A stretch of 64,000 nucleotides of DNA from Breviolum minutum Mf 1.05b.01 (lineage: Eukaryota; Sar; Dinophyceae; Suessiales; Symbiodiniaceae): positions 23,553 through 87,552 of the forward strand of contig DF241140.1 in assembly GCA_000507305.1 (NCBI GenBank). Direction: 5' to 3'. The notes beneath the pieces were generated by a model. It had not been told where the DNA came from, did no database searches, and saw nothing but the letters and a program-made list of their open reading frames with translations. A program made the position numbers and the translations under genes. Below are positions 30,120-40,300 of this stretch, in pieces. Each line of letters starts with the position of its first letter. Position 1 is the first letter of the stretch.

Positions 30120-30640
30120 AGCACAGGGACAAGAATTGAATAGTTCACCCTAAGGATTCATTGATCCTTTGGTTTTTGAAAAGGGTCAAAGTTCACGTTT
30201 GCTGCCCTTGAAATGACCACCCCCCAGAAAATGAAAAACATCTCATTTTGATGCTTAAAAAAAATTGATGTGACAACTTTGGAGGAATTTTGTGTGCCCC
30301 CTAAAAATCCTCGACTCAAACATCTTTTTGGTTTTGGGGTTGATGTTATATGATGTCATAATGATGTCGGTTTAGTTTTGCTGAGGTGCCTGGTTTGACT
30401 TAAAATTTAAGTCAAAATGTTCATCCCCAAAACTTGGAAGATTAAACTTCCATTTGCACAATCTCTTGAGGTGTTTGGCCGTTTTTTTTCTATACCCAAA
30501 CTTGTCCAAGGTTTTTTGTTAAGTCACCACCTTAAATCTCTGTAAGATATCATGGTGAAATCTAGTGAATAGAATTAAATCCCAAAGGGTGGCCCGAAAA
30601 ATCCCAGTGAAAGAATGACATATATGTATATAACTCTAAT
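30120..30640. other. Stretch without recognisable features
   Basis: No exon and no complete repeat. A short inverted pair TTAAAATTTAAG lies near 30400. Confidence 0.35.
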
Positions 30641-30649
30641 GTTTCGATA

Positions 30650-30738
30650 CTGGCTGGCCTGAAAAGTAGGGAATTGAAGGAACGAAGCGATGCATGATTA
30701 TGAGTCGTGATAGGTCCTTTACTTTTCAGGCCAGCCAG
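30650..30738. repeat. Perfect-armed hairpin T (single copy)
   Basis: CTGGCTGGCCTGAAAAGTA and TACTTTTCAGGCCAGCCAG are exact inverted partners, 89 bases end to end. No second copy was noticed in the window. Confidence 0.85.
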
Positions 30739-30844
30739 AAAATAAAGTTTCAACCTCATAATCCGACTCAAGACATTGATTGAAAAAAAACACTTGGCCA
30801 ATCCTCCCCAAAAAGAAAATCCTTTGCAGTTCCCACGAAAAGTA

Positions 30845-30930
30845 ATGACCAGTTGACCAGCTGGTTATGTGCTGATTGTTTTTTTTGATATATAGGGGTT
30901 ATAGTGAGCCAATATAAGGATCCATGAATG
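30845..30930. repeat. Fragment of family F
   Basis: GATATATAGGGGTTATAGTG and AGCCAATATAAGGATCC match the F core. The outer arms are missing. Confidence 0.4.
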
Positions 30931-30957
30931 AAGCAATTCTCATTCGGTTCATGTCAC

Positions 30958-31080
30958 CCATACCATCCATGGGACGAACGGTATATTTACCTACATTTGG
31001 TTAATATGTATACATTTGGTTGATGTTTCTGGTTTTTCATTTATAGGTAAAATATACCGTTCGTCCCATGGATGGTATGG
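30958..31080. repeat. Foldback element, family B, best-preserved copy
   Basis: The left arm starts CCATACCATCCATGGGACGA and runs on ACGGTATATTTACCTA. The right arm is its reverse complement over about 36 bases with a single one-base indel. Such arm identity suggests a young copy or recent arm homogenisation. Confidence 0.9.
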
Positions 31081-31334
31081 CATTTATGGGTCATTTTTCA
31101 GGAAGTCGTGTTTCCCCTTGACATTTGGGAGAGGTTGGAGGTGATGATACGATGAGAGCCGTGCCCTTGCAAGATGATCTTCCCTTGCAGGAGTCCCGGG
31201 GGTCCCGGAGGGAGATTTCTTGGTGCAAGAATTCATTCAGCACAGGATTTGGTGCAAGAATTGTAAGGTGTTTCCCTGGATTGGTTGTTTTTGGGTGAAT
31301 GTTTAACGTTTACTTTCTAGCATGATAAATTTTG

Positions 31335-31433
31335 GATGTTTCCGAAAATAGTGGTACCCCCAAATCATCCATTTGAATAGGGTTTTCCATTATAAATCAT
31401 CCATTTTGGGGTACCACTATTTTTGGAAACACC
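31335..31433. repeat. Foldback element, family N
   Basis: GATGTTTCCGAAAATAGTGG and TACCCCCAAATCATCCATTT at the left, mirrored by GGTACCACTATTTTTGGAAA at the right. Confidence 0.85.
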
Positions 31434-31679
31434 TAAATCGCCATTAAACTTCCGTTTGGAAGAATATGTTTTTTGGAACTTTTTTGTTCCACCCATCCGA
31501 AGAACAGTCGCAAATCCAGGGTTTATATAGGTGGTCGTTTCAAAGATGTTGTTTACTTCATGATCCCGAAAAACTGTGGAAGATGAACCCCTTTTGAGGA
31601 GCATATTTGTTTCAAATGTTGGGTTCAATCGCAAGATTGGTTGGGTGGTTGAGAAGTCATCCCAACATGCTCTTCTTAG

Positions 31680-31785
31680 CAACGAAAACAACCCTGGTTG
31701 TTTAGGGTATATAGGGGGTTATACTACAGTACCCTTTCTTCATAGGAATAGAAATAGAAAGTAATGAGGAATTTTTTCGTGGAGT
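31680..31785. repeat. Family F element (partial)
   Basis: ACAACCCTGGTTGTTTAGGG and GTTATACTACAGTACCC at the left. AAAGTAATGAGGAATTTTTT with CGTGG at the right. Confidence 0.5.
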
Positions 31786-31787
31786 TC

Positions 31788-31884
31788 TGGTGACCTTTTT
31801 TGGGGATGATGAAGTGATTCTTTTGAAAGGTGAACTCACCTACAAGTAGGAGATCAAGTTGGGTTACGAACTGAATCACCTCGT
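31788..31884. repeat. Foldback element, family G (reversed)
   Basis: TGGTGACCTTTTTTGGGGAT at the left and TTACGAACTGAATCACCTCG at the right. Confidence 0.55.
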
Positions 31885-31924
31885 TGGTAATGATAGTTGT
31901 ATTTGGAACCTGTGAATATTCTAG

Positions 31925-32016
31925 CCCATATGTTCCATGTATGAAATATTTACCAACATTTACAATATAGAAATTTGAACCAATAACCAAAATATTCCAT
32001 ACATGGAGCATCTGGG
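31925..32016. repeat. Foldback element, family B
   Basis: CCCATATGTTCCATGTATGA at the left and TCCATACATGGAGCATCTGG at the right. Confidence 0.75.
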
Positions 32017-32019
32017 ACT

Positions 32020-33020
32020 CATCTGGGTAGTAGAAAGCCATCCCCAAGAAAAAATCCGCTAGAAATGATGAGACAAACTCTGGGAATCACAGTAAAGGCA
32101 TGGAAAGCTTCTTTGCTGTGTGACCACACCCACTTTTAGCCGGAAGATCATTACGTTCATCTTTTGCAATGGGCCACCCGACGAAGCTAAACTGTAAAAC
32201 TTCATTAAGCTTCTCACCGAAGTTGGAATCGGTAGTGAATTTTTACTTTGAAACCAGAACAATGTGACCATAAATCTGCTTTGTCATTTCAGGTTAGGTG
32301 ATTTTTCCCCAAACCGTTTATGAGTTGGGCTTCTCAATTTTTTGTGTCTGGAATGCTGTGTTCGCCTGGCTGGGCTTGTCTCCCCGCTTGCCTCCGGGGT
32401 TTCATTTGAGATCGTCAACGCCGAAACAAAAAAAGTCCAAATTTCACGTGCAATTTCTGCAATTGTTTGGGGTTTACGGTGGTGTAGTTACTGAATTCTC
32501 ATTCATCAGCTACTTCTACAATAGATAGATTGCCCAACTGGTGGTTATTCCTTAAAATCATTAGTGGTGCCCCGAACGACCAGAGGTTGGATACTCCCAA
32601 CAGTATGAATATAGAAATCAAAGGTCCGATCTCAGGGTCTGTATCCCTGAAAATGTAACCTTGATTTAACCTTATGGAACCTTACAAAAGGGGTCATTTC
32701 ATGGGACCCATTTTTTTGGGGGATCAAAATCAAACTTGATGCATTTGCACGGGTAATTTTGAGGGATTTCACATAGTAGTGCATTGGTTTTTGTTGGTAA
32801 TATAATGCCCCATGTTTCCAAGAATATCACCGATTGAAACCCTCCCTGGGAACGATCACATATCCCATCCTCATCTTCACTTTTGAGTCGATGATTTTCC
32901 TTTTCCTTTCCGGTAAAATATGTGATCACCGTTCCCCTTTTCGGAAAATTCATCAGCTAATTTGGGAAAGGGAAGATGGTAAACAAAATGTCCTAAACCT
33001 TGCTTTGTTTTTTGGGAGTT
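32020..33020. other. Non-coding stretch, one possible coding patch
   Basis: At about 32300-32440 the plus strand reads CVWNAVFAWLGLSPRLPPGF after a TTTCAGGTTAGG acceptor-like site. It is too weak to call. No complete foldback. Confidence 0.3.
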
Positions 33021-33024
33021 CCCA

Positions 33025-33123
33025 TACCCAGATGCTCCATGTATGGCCTATTTACCTACATTTGGCTGATTTGTATGGTTTTCATGTAGGTAAATATACC
33101 AGTCCCATGGATCCTCTGGGCAT
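33025..33123. repeat. Foldback element, family B
   Basis: ACCCAGATGCTCCATGTATG at the left and AGTCCCATGGATCCTCTGGG at the right, with ATGTAGGTAAATATACC. Confidence 0.85.
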
Positions 33124-33270
33124 AGGTTGAAAAAAACGCCTCCAAAAATTCCACCAGGGAGGGCAAACTCCTCCTGTCAGTCAACGTCCGGCTCCTCTAG
33201 GAGCTTTTTGTGCGGAAAGGTCCGTCAGCCGATTTTCGTTTGCGTGCATTGGTGTCTCGACTCGGCGTCA

Positions 33271-33382
33271 CCCTAGGCTTCGGAAAACACCCGAAACGTG
33301 AAGAGGTGGTATGATTGGACCCCCCAAAATTATGCAAAAAGAAACACCAAACCACCTCAAGAGGTATGACTGGATGTCTAGG
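33271..33382. repeat. Foldback element, family E
   Basis: CCCTAGGCTTCGGAAAACAC at the left and GTATGACTGGATGTCTAGGG at the right. Confidence 0.75.
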
Positions 33383-33445
33383 GTAATTTGAAAGTTGAAT
33401 GAAAAGGGTGTAAAATCACCAAAACAAGATAAAACAAGAATATAC

Positions 33446-33555
33446 ACTCCCTGAAACCAACATAGCACCTGAAAATAAGCCATCCCAAAAAGGATAGTAG
33501 CAGTCTTCCAACCATCCATTTTAGGGGGGGGGCGAACTGTTAGTTTCAGGGAGGA
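33446..33555. repeat. Foldback element, family D
   Basis: ACTCCCTGAAACCAACATAG at the left and GAACTGTTAGTTTCAGGGAG at the right. Confidence 0.85.
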
Positions 33556-33777
33556 TAGATCCCAATCAGAGGAACCCATCATCCAAGAATCCCGCATTCA
33601 GAGGAAGCTATTCTTCAAGGTGTTTTGTTGTCTTCAACAGCAACATTGGTTTCAACACGGCAAATGATTCCACACACATATATATATATTTACATATATA
33701 TATAATGTTAAGCGAATTATCCAACATATATTTGCATTGTTAACAGTGAGACTGTTGTTATAACACTTGCAAACATA

Positions 33778-33890
33778 CCCTAGTCTTCCAGTCAAACCTC
33801 CTGAGGTTTTCACGGTGGTTGGATTCGGTATGTTTTTGGGGGTCCAGTGATGACACCTCCTCCCTCACGTGATATCAGATGCCTCCCCAC
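33778..33890. repeat. Family E element (right arm decayed)
   Basis: CCCTAGTCTTCCAGTCAAAC, GAGGTTTTCACGGTGGTTGG and GGTATGTTTTTGGGGGTCCA. Confidence 0.65.
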
Positions 33891-34226
33891 GAAAACCTAC
33901 CCCCAAAACAGATGAAGGAACATCCGTTGAGCGGATGTTTCTGGTTCTTGTAAAAGGGGTAGGCTTGGTAGCGTATAATCATATACAAGTGGCAGTACAT
34001 ACAATATACCGCTCTTATACCATGTACCTAGATCCCCATTGACCTCTATTTTTGATTATGTTTGAAGGTCAATTTGTCAAAACAAGGCCGAAATTCCAAG
34101 CAAAACAAGGGGCATCATTTGGGTTCTAGGTATATATATATAATATTGCCGTAGTTTGGGGGTTATACTTTCCTTACCCAGAAGAATTCATTGATCCTCC
34201 TTGTGTTCCACAACTTACTGCACGGT

Positions 34227-34308
34227 CCCTCCTCGAGGTGGTCTTACCAGATGACTTAGAACCGAGGCTCAGATGGATATGGAAATGCTGCAGAAAAAAA
34301 TGTGCTCA
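34227..34308 (+). CDS. Candidate exon, unrecognised
   Basis: The frame reads SLLEVVLPDDLEPRLRWIWK and CCRKKCAQ. The text is acidic then basic and aromatic, like a real protein. It ends at a family J element that begins at about 34328. Splice sites are not firm. Confidence 0.35.
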
Positions 34309-34327
34309 GATATTCTACTTCGAGGAA

Positions 34328-34455
34328 CATCCCAGTGGATGTAAGTGGTTAATAATCCATGGTTGGTTTTCGTCCCTTAAGAATCGGGTAGCGGGACCCC
34401 TTCCAAATGACCTCAATTGCTTGCAAATGGGGGTGATCCTAACAGCGCTTGGAGT
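34328..34455. repeat. Foldback element, family J
   Basis: ACATCCCAGTGGATGTAAGT, GTTAATAATCCATGG and GCGGGACCCCTTCC, with TGATCCTAACAGCGCTTGGA at the right. Confidence 0.55.
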
Positions 34456-34892
34456 GCTGGAAGGTATTTGAAGGGTGACCGGGTCAAATGGGAAGATAAC
34501 TTGTGGTTTAATGATGTTTTACGGATTCAACCATGGTAAATCACCATGTTTCACCACCATTTGAGGAATAAAATCAAACACCTTAAGCAAATCAAAGATG
34601 TTTTTTGTTCCAAAACCATCATGTTCGAGGTTCCATAATGTTTGCATGATGCATTTCATGATACTTCCCATGATGTTTGTCATGGTTCCATGACTCCCGG
34701 ATTTCATCGGTGACCTTTGACGGGTGTCACATATAGCGACCTGTTGCCGTCGAGTAGGAAAACCACGAAAGGTAGTTGATTGTAAAGGAATCCTACCCCA
34801 AAATGCAAAAGAAACCTTCAGGTTGAGGATTATATAATAAATTGCCAGATATTTCGTTTTGAGCGCCTGCAAATTGGAAGGTCAAAATAACA

Positions 34893-34991
34893 ATGGTGGA
34901 GAACAAGTTGCGGCCTTAACTTCCATCAACTTTAACCCTGAGACCAGCGACAGCTGCCTAAAATGCATGGTGCTTTCCTATACTTTCCAGG
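34893..34991. repeat. Short element, family Q
   Basis: AAGTTGCGGCCTTAACTTCC, ATCAACTTTAACCCTGAGAC and CAGCGACAGCTGCC, ending CTTTCCTATACTTTCCAGG. Confidence 0.65.
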
Positions 34992-35269
34992 AACCACTAA
35001 ATTGTTATCATGCAGATTATAGATATTAGTTTGATTGAATTCTCTGCGATTTGAGTTTAGCGTGTTTGGTATTACAAACACGCACACACAATATCAAGAT
35101 TCAGAATCTTCTATGAACACATTTAGTATAATTTGCACATGATTGATACACACTGTATATTTACATACATATTTGCTCATCACCAGTGTCTATATAGAAG
35201 ATACTTATTATAATATTAACAAAACATCCCTCCCCTTCTCCCCCCAAAAAATAACAAAAAGCGAAGAGA

Positions 35270-35450
35270 TTCAAAAAGCGAAACGTCCACAGGGCCAAAA
35301 TTCTCAAAACAAAATGTTTCACCCAACTGCGCCAACTGGAAGGCGTTTGATGGAGAATGAAGTGAACACACATCCCTTGCAGATGTTGCAACATTGTGCC
35401 AAGGTGGACCTGAAAATTGGGACATGTTTTTGTTCAAGTGTGTATATATA
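35270..35450 (+). CDS. Possible coding patch, unrecognised
   Basis: The plus frame reads PTAPTGRRLMENEVNTHPLQ and MLQHCAKVDLKIGTCF. The minus strand is open too. No firm splice sites and no family recognised. Confidence 0.25.
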
Positions 35451-35800
35451 TGAAACGTTACTTGAAACTAAACAGCCATGTTTTGCACAGCAATTCTTCA
35501 GGGATTATGAGGGGATTGGTTTGGGATAATGAGGGGATTATGAAGGGTGAAAAGGGATGGGACTGGAAGACGATCCGGCTTCAAAGCCATCTTTTCAGGT
35601 GCGAACTGTGAGTTTCAGGGCCCCATATTTGTTAGAAGATTTGACCCCTAAAATGGTGGAAGGTGTTGGTTTTTTACCCCAAAAGGTCGGTGTCACTCAT
35701 CGAGTTCAGAAAGGGTATATGTCCATTTCTGTCAATGGAAATAGATTTATGCATCTGCATATTTGATATAAATACCACCTGTTATAACCCAATTCATTCT

Positions 35801-35903
35801 CCCTAGTCTTCCAGTCATACCTCCTGAGGTTTTCACGGTGTTTGGATGGTATGTTTTTTGGGGTCCAGTCATACCTCTTCACAAGGTGTTTGAAAGCCTA
35901 GGG
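35801..35903. repeat. Foldback element, family E
   Basis: CCCTAGTCTTCCAGTCATAC at the left and ACAAGGTGTTTGAAAGCCTA with GGG at the right. A full-length copy. Confidence 0.85.
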
Positions 35904-36322
35904 TCTGTTGATTGGCAGCCTTAACCACCAAAAACGTATCATTTTTCGATCCAATGAATCACATTAAATGAAGCCTGCACGATCTTGGAGCGTTTTTTTT
36001 TCAACATGGACATTTTTTTTCAAGGGACACCCTTATCATATTCATCAGCATCTTCTTGATCTGATATTACACCACTAACTGGATCTTTGGCAAATGGTAG
36101 TCTTACAATTGTTTGTTATTTTTGTTGGGACCAAAGAAAAAAAACATGGAACCTGACCTCTGAAAAGGAAACTCCGGATTAACAAAACCATACTTTTGTT
36201 TCAAGAATCTGGCAGTTTTTGTGGGTTGAATTCCAATTACTATGAAATTGATCCGTATGAAGTCATTATGATTTTAATAATCGCTGATAGAGCCCCCATT
36301 TCGGTGTGTGTATCTCCTGCAG

Positions 36323-36379
36323 TTGGAAAAATATCGAAAGTTGGAGGACATAACTTGGGATTGTTTTAAACAAAAACAG
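36323..36379 (+). CDS. Candidate exon upstream of the DUF4116 chain
   Basis: After acceptor TATCTCCTGCAG (ends 36322) 19 codons read LEKYRKLEDITWDCFKQKQ and meet GTGATG, a donor-like site. A second frame just behind it reads DDASEDLLAGDLSMKSKS to a stop, so the exon may be longer. It lies on the same strand about 900 bases before the first DUF4116 exon, so it may belong to that gene's N-terminal part. This is inference. Confidence 0.4.
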
Positions 36380-36758
36380 GTGATGATGCATCCGAAGATT
36401 TGCTAGCGGGGGATTTGTCGATGAAGAGTAAATCATGATGATGATGATGATGATGATGGCCCTGGTCACGGGATGTGATGAATGTAATGGGTGGAATAAC
36501 TTTTCAAGGTGGCTCTTTAAGGTACCAAACTATATGTTTCTCATGATTAGGTGATGAGTATGGACAGTATGGGTGGTTCTAATCGGTTGTTCACATGGGT
36601 TTAGGTTTTTCGTTGCGAGAGATAGAATACTGAAGCATGTGGCATTTAATGTGTAAAGTCAGTTTGAAAACAACTTACCAGTTTCATTAAAACTTTCCAA
36701 ACGAAGTCGTTCCTCCGTGATTTAATGGCCATGATCAGCCATCATTCAATATCCCATA

Positions 36759-37005
36759 GCATCCATGTATGGTATATTCACGCCCAAAACACGTGTGTCG
36801 CCCACACAGGGTTTGGCTTTAGAGAGTTTAGGGTTTTAGGATTTAGGGTTTAGGGTTTTAGGTTGGTTTTAGGCTTTGAATGCTCCTGAGGGGTCACGGG
36901 CAACACAGACACATACGTTTTGCCTGTATATTTACCTACATTTACCATAAAGAAATAACCACATGAACAGTAGGTAAATATACCATACATGGATGGTTTG
37001 GGTAT
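36759..37005. repeat. Family B element split by an inserted TTTAGGG-bearing element
   Basis: The left arm is CATCCATGTATGGTATATTC at 36759 and the right arm is AGGTAAATATACCATACATG, with GATGGTTTGGGTAT, up to 37005. The insert (about 36785-36922) has its own rough inverted ends, CCAAAACACGTGTGTCGCC and GGCAACACAGACACATACG, and contains several TTTAGGG units. Confidence 0.65.
36826..36873. repeat. Interstitial telomere-like TTTAGGG units
   Basis: GAGTTTAGGGTTTTAGGATT, TAGGGTTTAGGG and TTTTAGG occur in a row. TTTAGGG is the telomere repeat reported for dinoflagellates. Here the units are few and imperfect and lie inside the insert in a family B element. Confidence 0.6.
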
Positions 37006-37124
37006 AGGAACCTGACACTTTTCGTTTGTGAAGCAACAGATTGTCGAGAGACACATTTGTGAGGGAAAAAAACAAAAGCATTAAGAAAAAACTCTCCCAT
37101 GTGTCGCGAGTCCAGCAGTGACCA

Positions 37125-37204
37125 AAACCCTAGTGATTCGCTGTATACCGGGGATCATAACATTGCCATGAAATAAGGATTCCTATGAACCAGGATTTCA
37201 TGGT
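37125..37204. repeat. Fragment of family F
   Basis: AAAACCCTAGTGATTCGCTG, TATACCGGGGATCATAAC and CATGAAATAAGGATTCCTAT with GAACCAGG. Confidence 0.5.
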
Positions 37205-37256
37205 TTATGTCGGCCAAGGGTTTGTTTTGCACGTTGGTCTTTGTTGGTGTGCACAG

Positions 37257-37331
37257 GTGATAACTCACCTACCTCCTGAGTTACAAGGAGATCGGTCTTT
37301 AGTTTTGGAAGCCGTCAGCAAGAATTGGAAG
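37257..37331 (+). CDS. DUF4116 exon 1
   Basis: Acceptor TTGGTGTGCACAG ends at 37256. Twenty-five codons read VITHLPPELQGDRSLVLEAV and SKNWK. The E-L-Q-G-D-R-S-L-V-L-E-A-V string is classic DUF4116. The donor is GC (GCGCAAAAC), phase 0. An upstream exon must exist because the array starts mid-module. Confidence 0.75.
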
Positions 37332-40300
37332 GCGCAAAACAACTATGGTTAATAACCCCCTATTAAGGCTTTATTTGTCATGGGGGTACCTTACATGTGA
37401 CCATTTATAACATTTTAAACGGATTTTTCGGGGGCCCACCTTGCATGGGAAATTTGCCACCATTGGTGTCATTTAGATCATTTAGCTTATCCGCTTATAT
37501 CGACGTCAAGAGGATAAGTCTATAGGGCTGAAGATGTTTGCGTGAAACACCGGAGTTGGACCTGATGGTGTGAAACACTCACCTCCCTACATTGTGCGGC
37601 ACATTTGACTCCTTGGCTTTTTTGTTTTTGTTCATTTCAGGTGTTCAACTTTTTGCATATCTTTACATATATTATTTTCACCAGTTTGTTCACCACTCGT
37701 GGGAGAAAAAGCTCATCATGGTCAAATTCGATGGTCGCATTTGTTGTCACCTATGGATTGGTTCAACCACCAGCTAGCTTTGAACATCTCATCTCTCTTT
37801 CTCCGGCAGGTCTTGCGCTTTTGCAACTCGGATTTCCAAGATGACTTGGAGATTGTACGACAGGCACCACCGAAAATAAGTTTTGCACGGGTGGAAACGT
37901 TCCCGTGATACATGGTAGGGGTCGGAAGCTGGAGGCTAAAAACATCTGCCTGGAAAACAGGAAAGTTGCGACGTTAATTCCCATCAAATAAAAAAAATCA
38001 AAAAAAATCAGCGGTTTCCAGTTGCCCCAAAAGTGTTACTTTCCTAATGTTTTCCAGGTGGGTGTGTGCAGAATGGAAAAGTGTGGCAATTTGTTGTTTT
38101 CTGATGCTGCTGCTGATGATGATGATGATGATGGAGAAATACTTTGGATTCATCATTCATTCCCCCCCCACCCCTACATCTTTAGCTTCCGTGATTTGGA
38201 ACAAACTAAGCGCCTTCGTTTGCCACTGGTTGGCATCCTGGGTTTCTGTTCAAACATCTAGCAGGTCAGGCTGCAGTTTTATTACAAGAAATACCATTTC
38301 ACCTAAAAGTAGGCCGAGCCCCAAAAGGAAACGATCGTATTCCAACCGTGCATTTTTTAGGTGCTTTTGCTGTTAGTTTCAGAGAGGGTGGTTGAAAACC
38401 CCACAGGTTTTTCCACAAAAACATGGTGTTTGTGAGATCGAATCGGTCGGTAGTCCTGACGGGATCCGATGGTGGCATGGTTGTACTTTTGTTTATTCTT
38501 TCAACACCAGACTTGGAGGATCATCCCAGTTAGTAACTGGTTAGTAACCCCCATTTATAAGCCATTTGGCCCATTTGGAAGGGGAATATCCCTACTTAGG
38601 GGACTTACTAACCATGGTTATTAACCACCTACTAACTGGGATGATCCTCCAAGCACTTACTCAGTACTCATATGCTTTAGATGTAACCCCCACCCTGGAA
38701 CAGTGGCAAATAAAGGTTTCTAGGCATTCCCTAGTAAAAATGTAAATCATCCTGGTGGTGACTGTTACTGGGTGCTACCATTTGCCTAAGAATTTGTTGG
38801 ACCTTTTTTTTGAAATGAGCGACGAAAAGAACCCTGCTTGTTTACTTATATATAGTGGATTATACTACCCAGTTATGATGGGATTATAGTGAGCCATGAA
38901 TGTGCAGTGAATTGTGTGGAATTTGGGCAGACATCAGAAAAGATGAAACTTTCTGAAGGTGAGACTTGTTACGCCACATAACATGGCGAGTTTCATTGTC
39001 TCTCGTTAACTATACCTACCAACAAAAACATGTGAGCACCAGAGCTTCCACATATTATATATATACTGTGTTTATAAGAGGTTGTTATCTAGAATTCCCC
39101 AGCAAAACCATTGGCAATGCACCCATCATCTTCAGAACATGCCTTTCCTTTCCGTTGCAAGTGGGCATTTCCAGGCCATGTTGCAGAATGTGAATGCATT
39201 GGAATTTGCCTCTGAACGCTTGCGGGGGTTAAAATCTTTAATCTTAGAAGCTATCAGCTTCAATACTGCAGCATTACAACATGCAACTCTTGAGTTAAGA
39301 TGCTTGGAGCCATAAGTGGGGCCCAGTGGAAGTTGGGAACGGAACGACAGTGGACGTCGAGGGTTGGATGAGATGAGATTGGGTTTTTCAGTCAGCAAAG
39401 CAATATGTACTAGGTGGTGGTTTCAAAGATTTTTTATGTTCACCCCTACCTGGGGAGATGATCCATTTTGACTAATGTTTTTCAAAGGGGTTGGTTTGAA
39501 ACCACCAACCAGAATATGTTTGTTAAACCAACAGATGTTATCTTTTTTCAGGAAACTCTCCAACCCAGCAATCATACATAGACCTTGGAAACTGATGGAT
39601 TTGTGCACTGTTAACAACCAACCAGGGGCTCAAACCATGCTCAAGATATCTGCTTTAATTTTGGAAAACAACAAAAGGAAATCCAAAAAAAATGGCGACT
39701 ATATATCTAGGTGGTGGTTTCAAATATCTTTTCATGTTCACCCCTTTTTGGGGAAGATGTCCAATTTTTCAAAGGGGTTGGTTCAACCACCAGCCAGAGA
39801 TTTTAAAGCACATGAATTTCAACAACCCTAAGAGACACCCAACACACTGGAGAATGGACCAGTGGAACCAATAAACTCATCCTAGTTACCAGGCCCTTGT
39901 CTCTCGTCTTCTCTCAGTCTCTTCCCACCGGTCTATCCACATTCTGGGATTCAAGACATTTGAGCAATGAAAAAAAACCTGGTTGGTTAGGGTGTATACG
40001 TAGGGCATTATACTACCCAGTTATATAGGGGTCCATAATAAACCAATATAAGGATCCCTACTAATCAACCAGGATTCAATGGAAAGTAATAAGTTTTTTT
40101 TCGTGGCTCAAATTTGTTTCAAAGCTGTGAAGTTCTTTTGTGCACTTTACATGTCCCAGGAAGTTGGTAAATAAATGGTTTGCAAATTGGTTTATTTCAC
40201 CTCAATATACACCATTTTTAAGTAGGTTATATTCCATTGATCCTAACCATTTACTAACTTCCTGGGACATCCAAGTATTGGTTGATCCAATGATGGAATG

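Noticed and set aside
38058-38261. Frame after the Q copy as an additional DUF4116 exon (V-Q-N-G in one frame)
   Set aside because: The V-Q-N-G frame stops after 14 codons, and exons 2 and 3 already join in phase without it.
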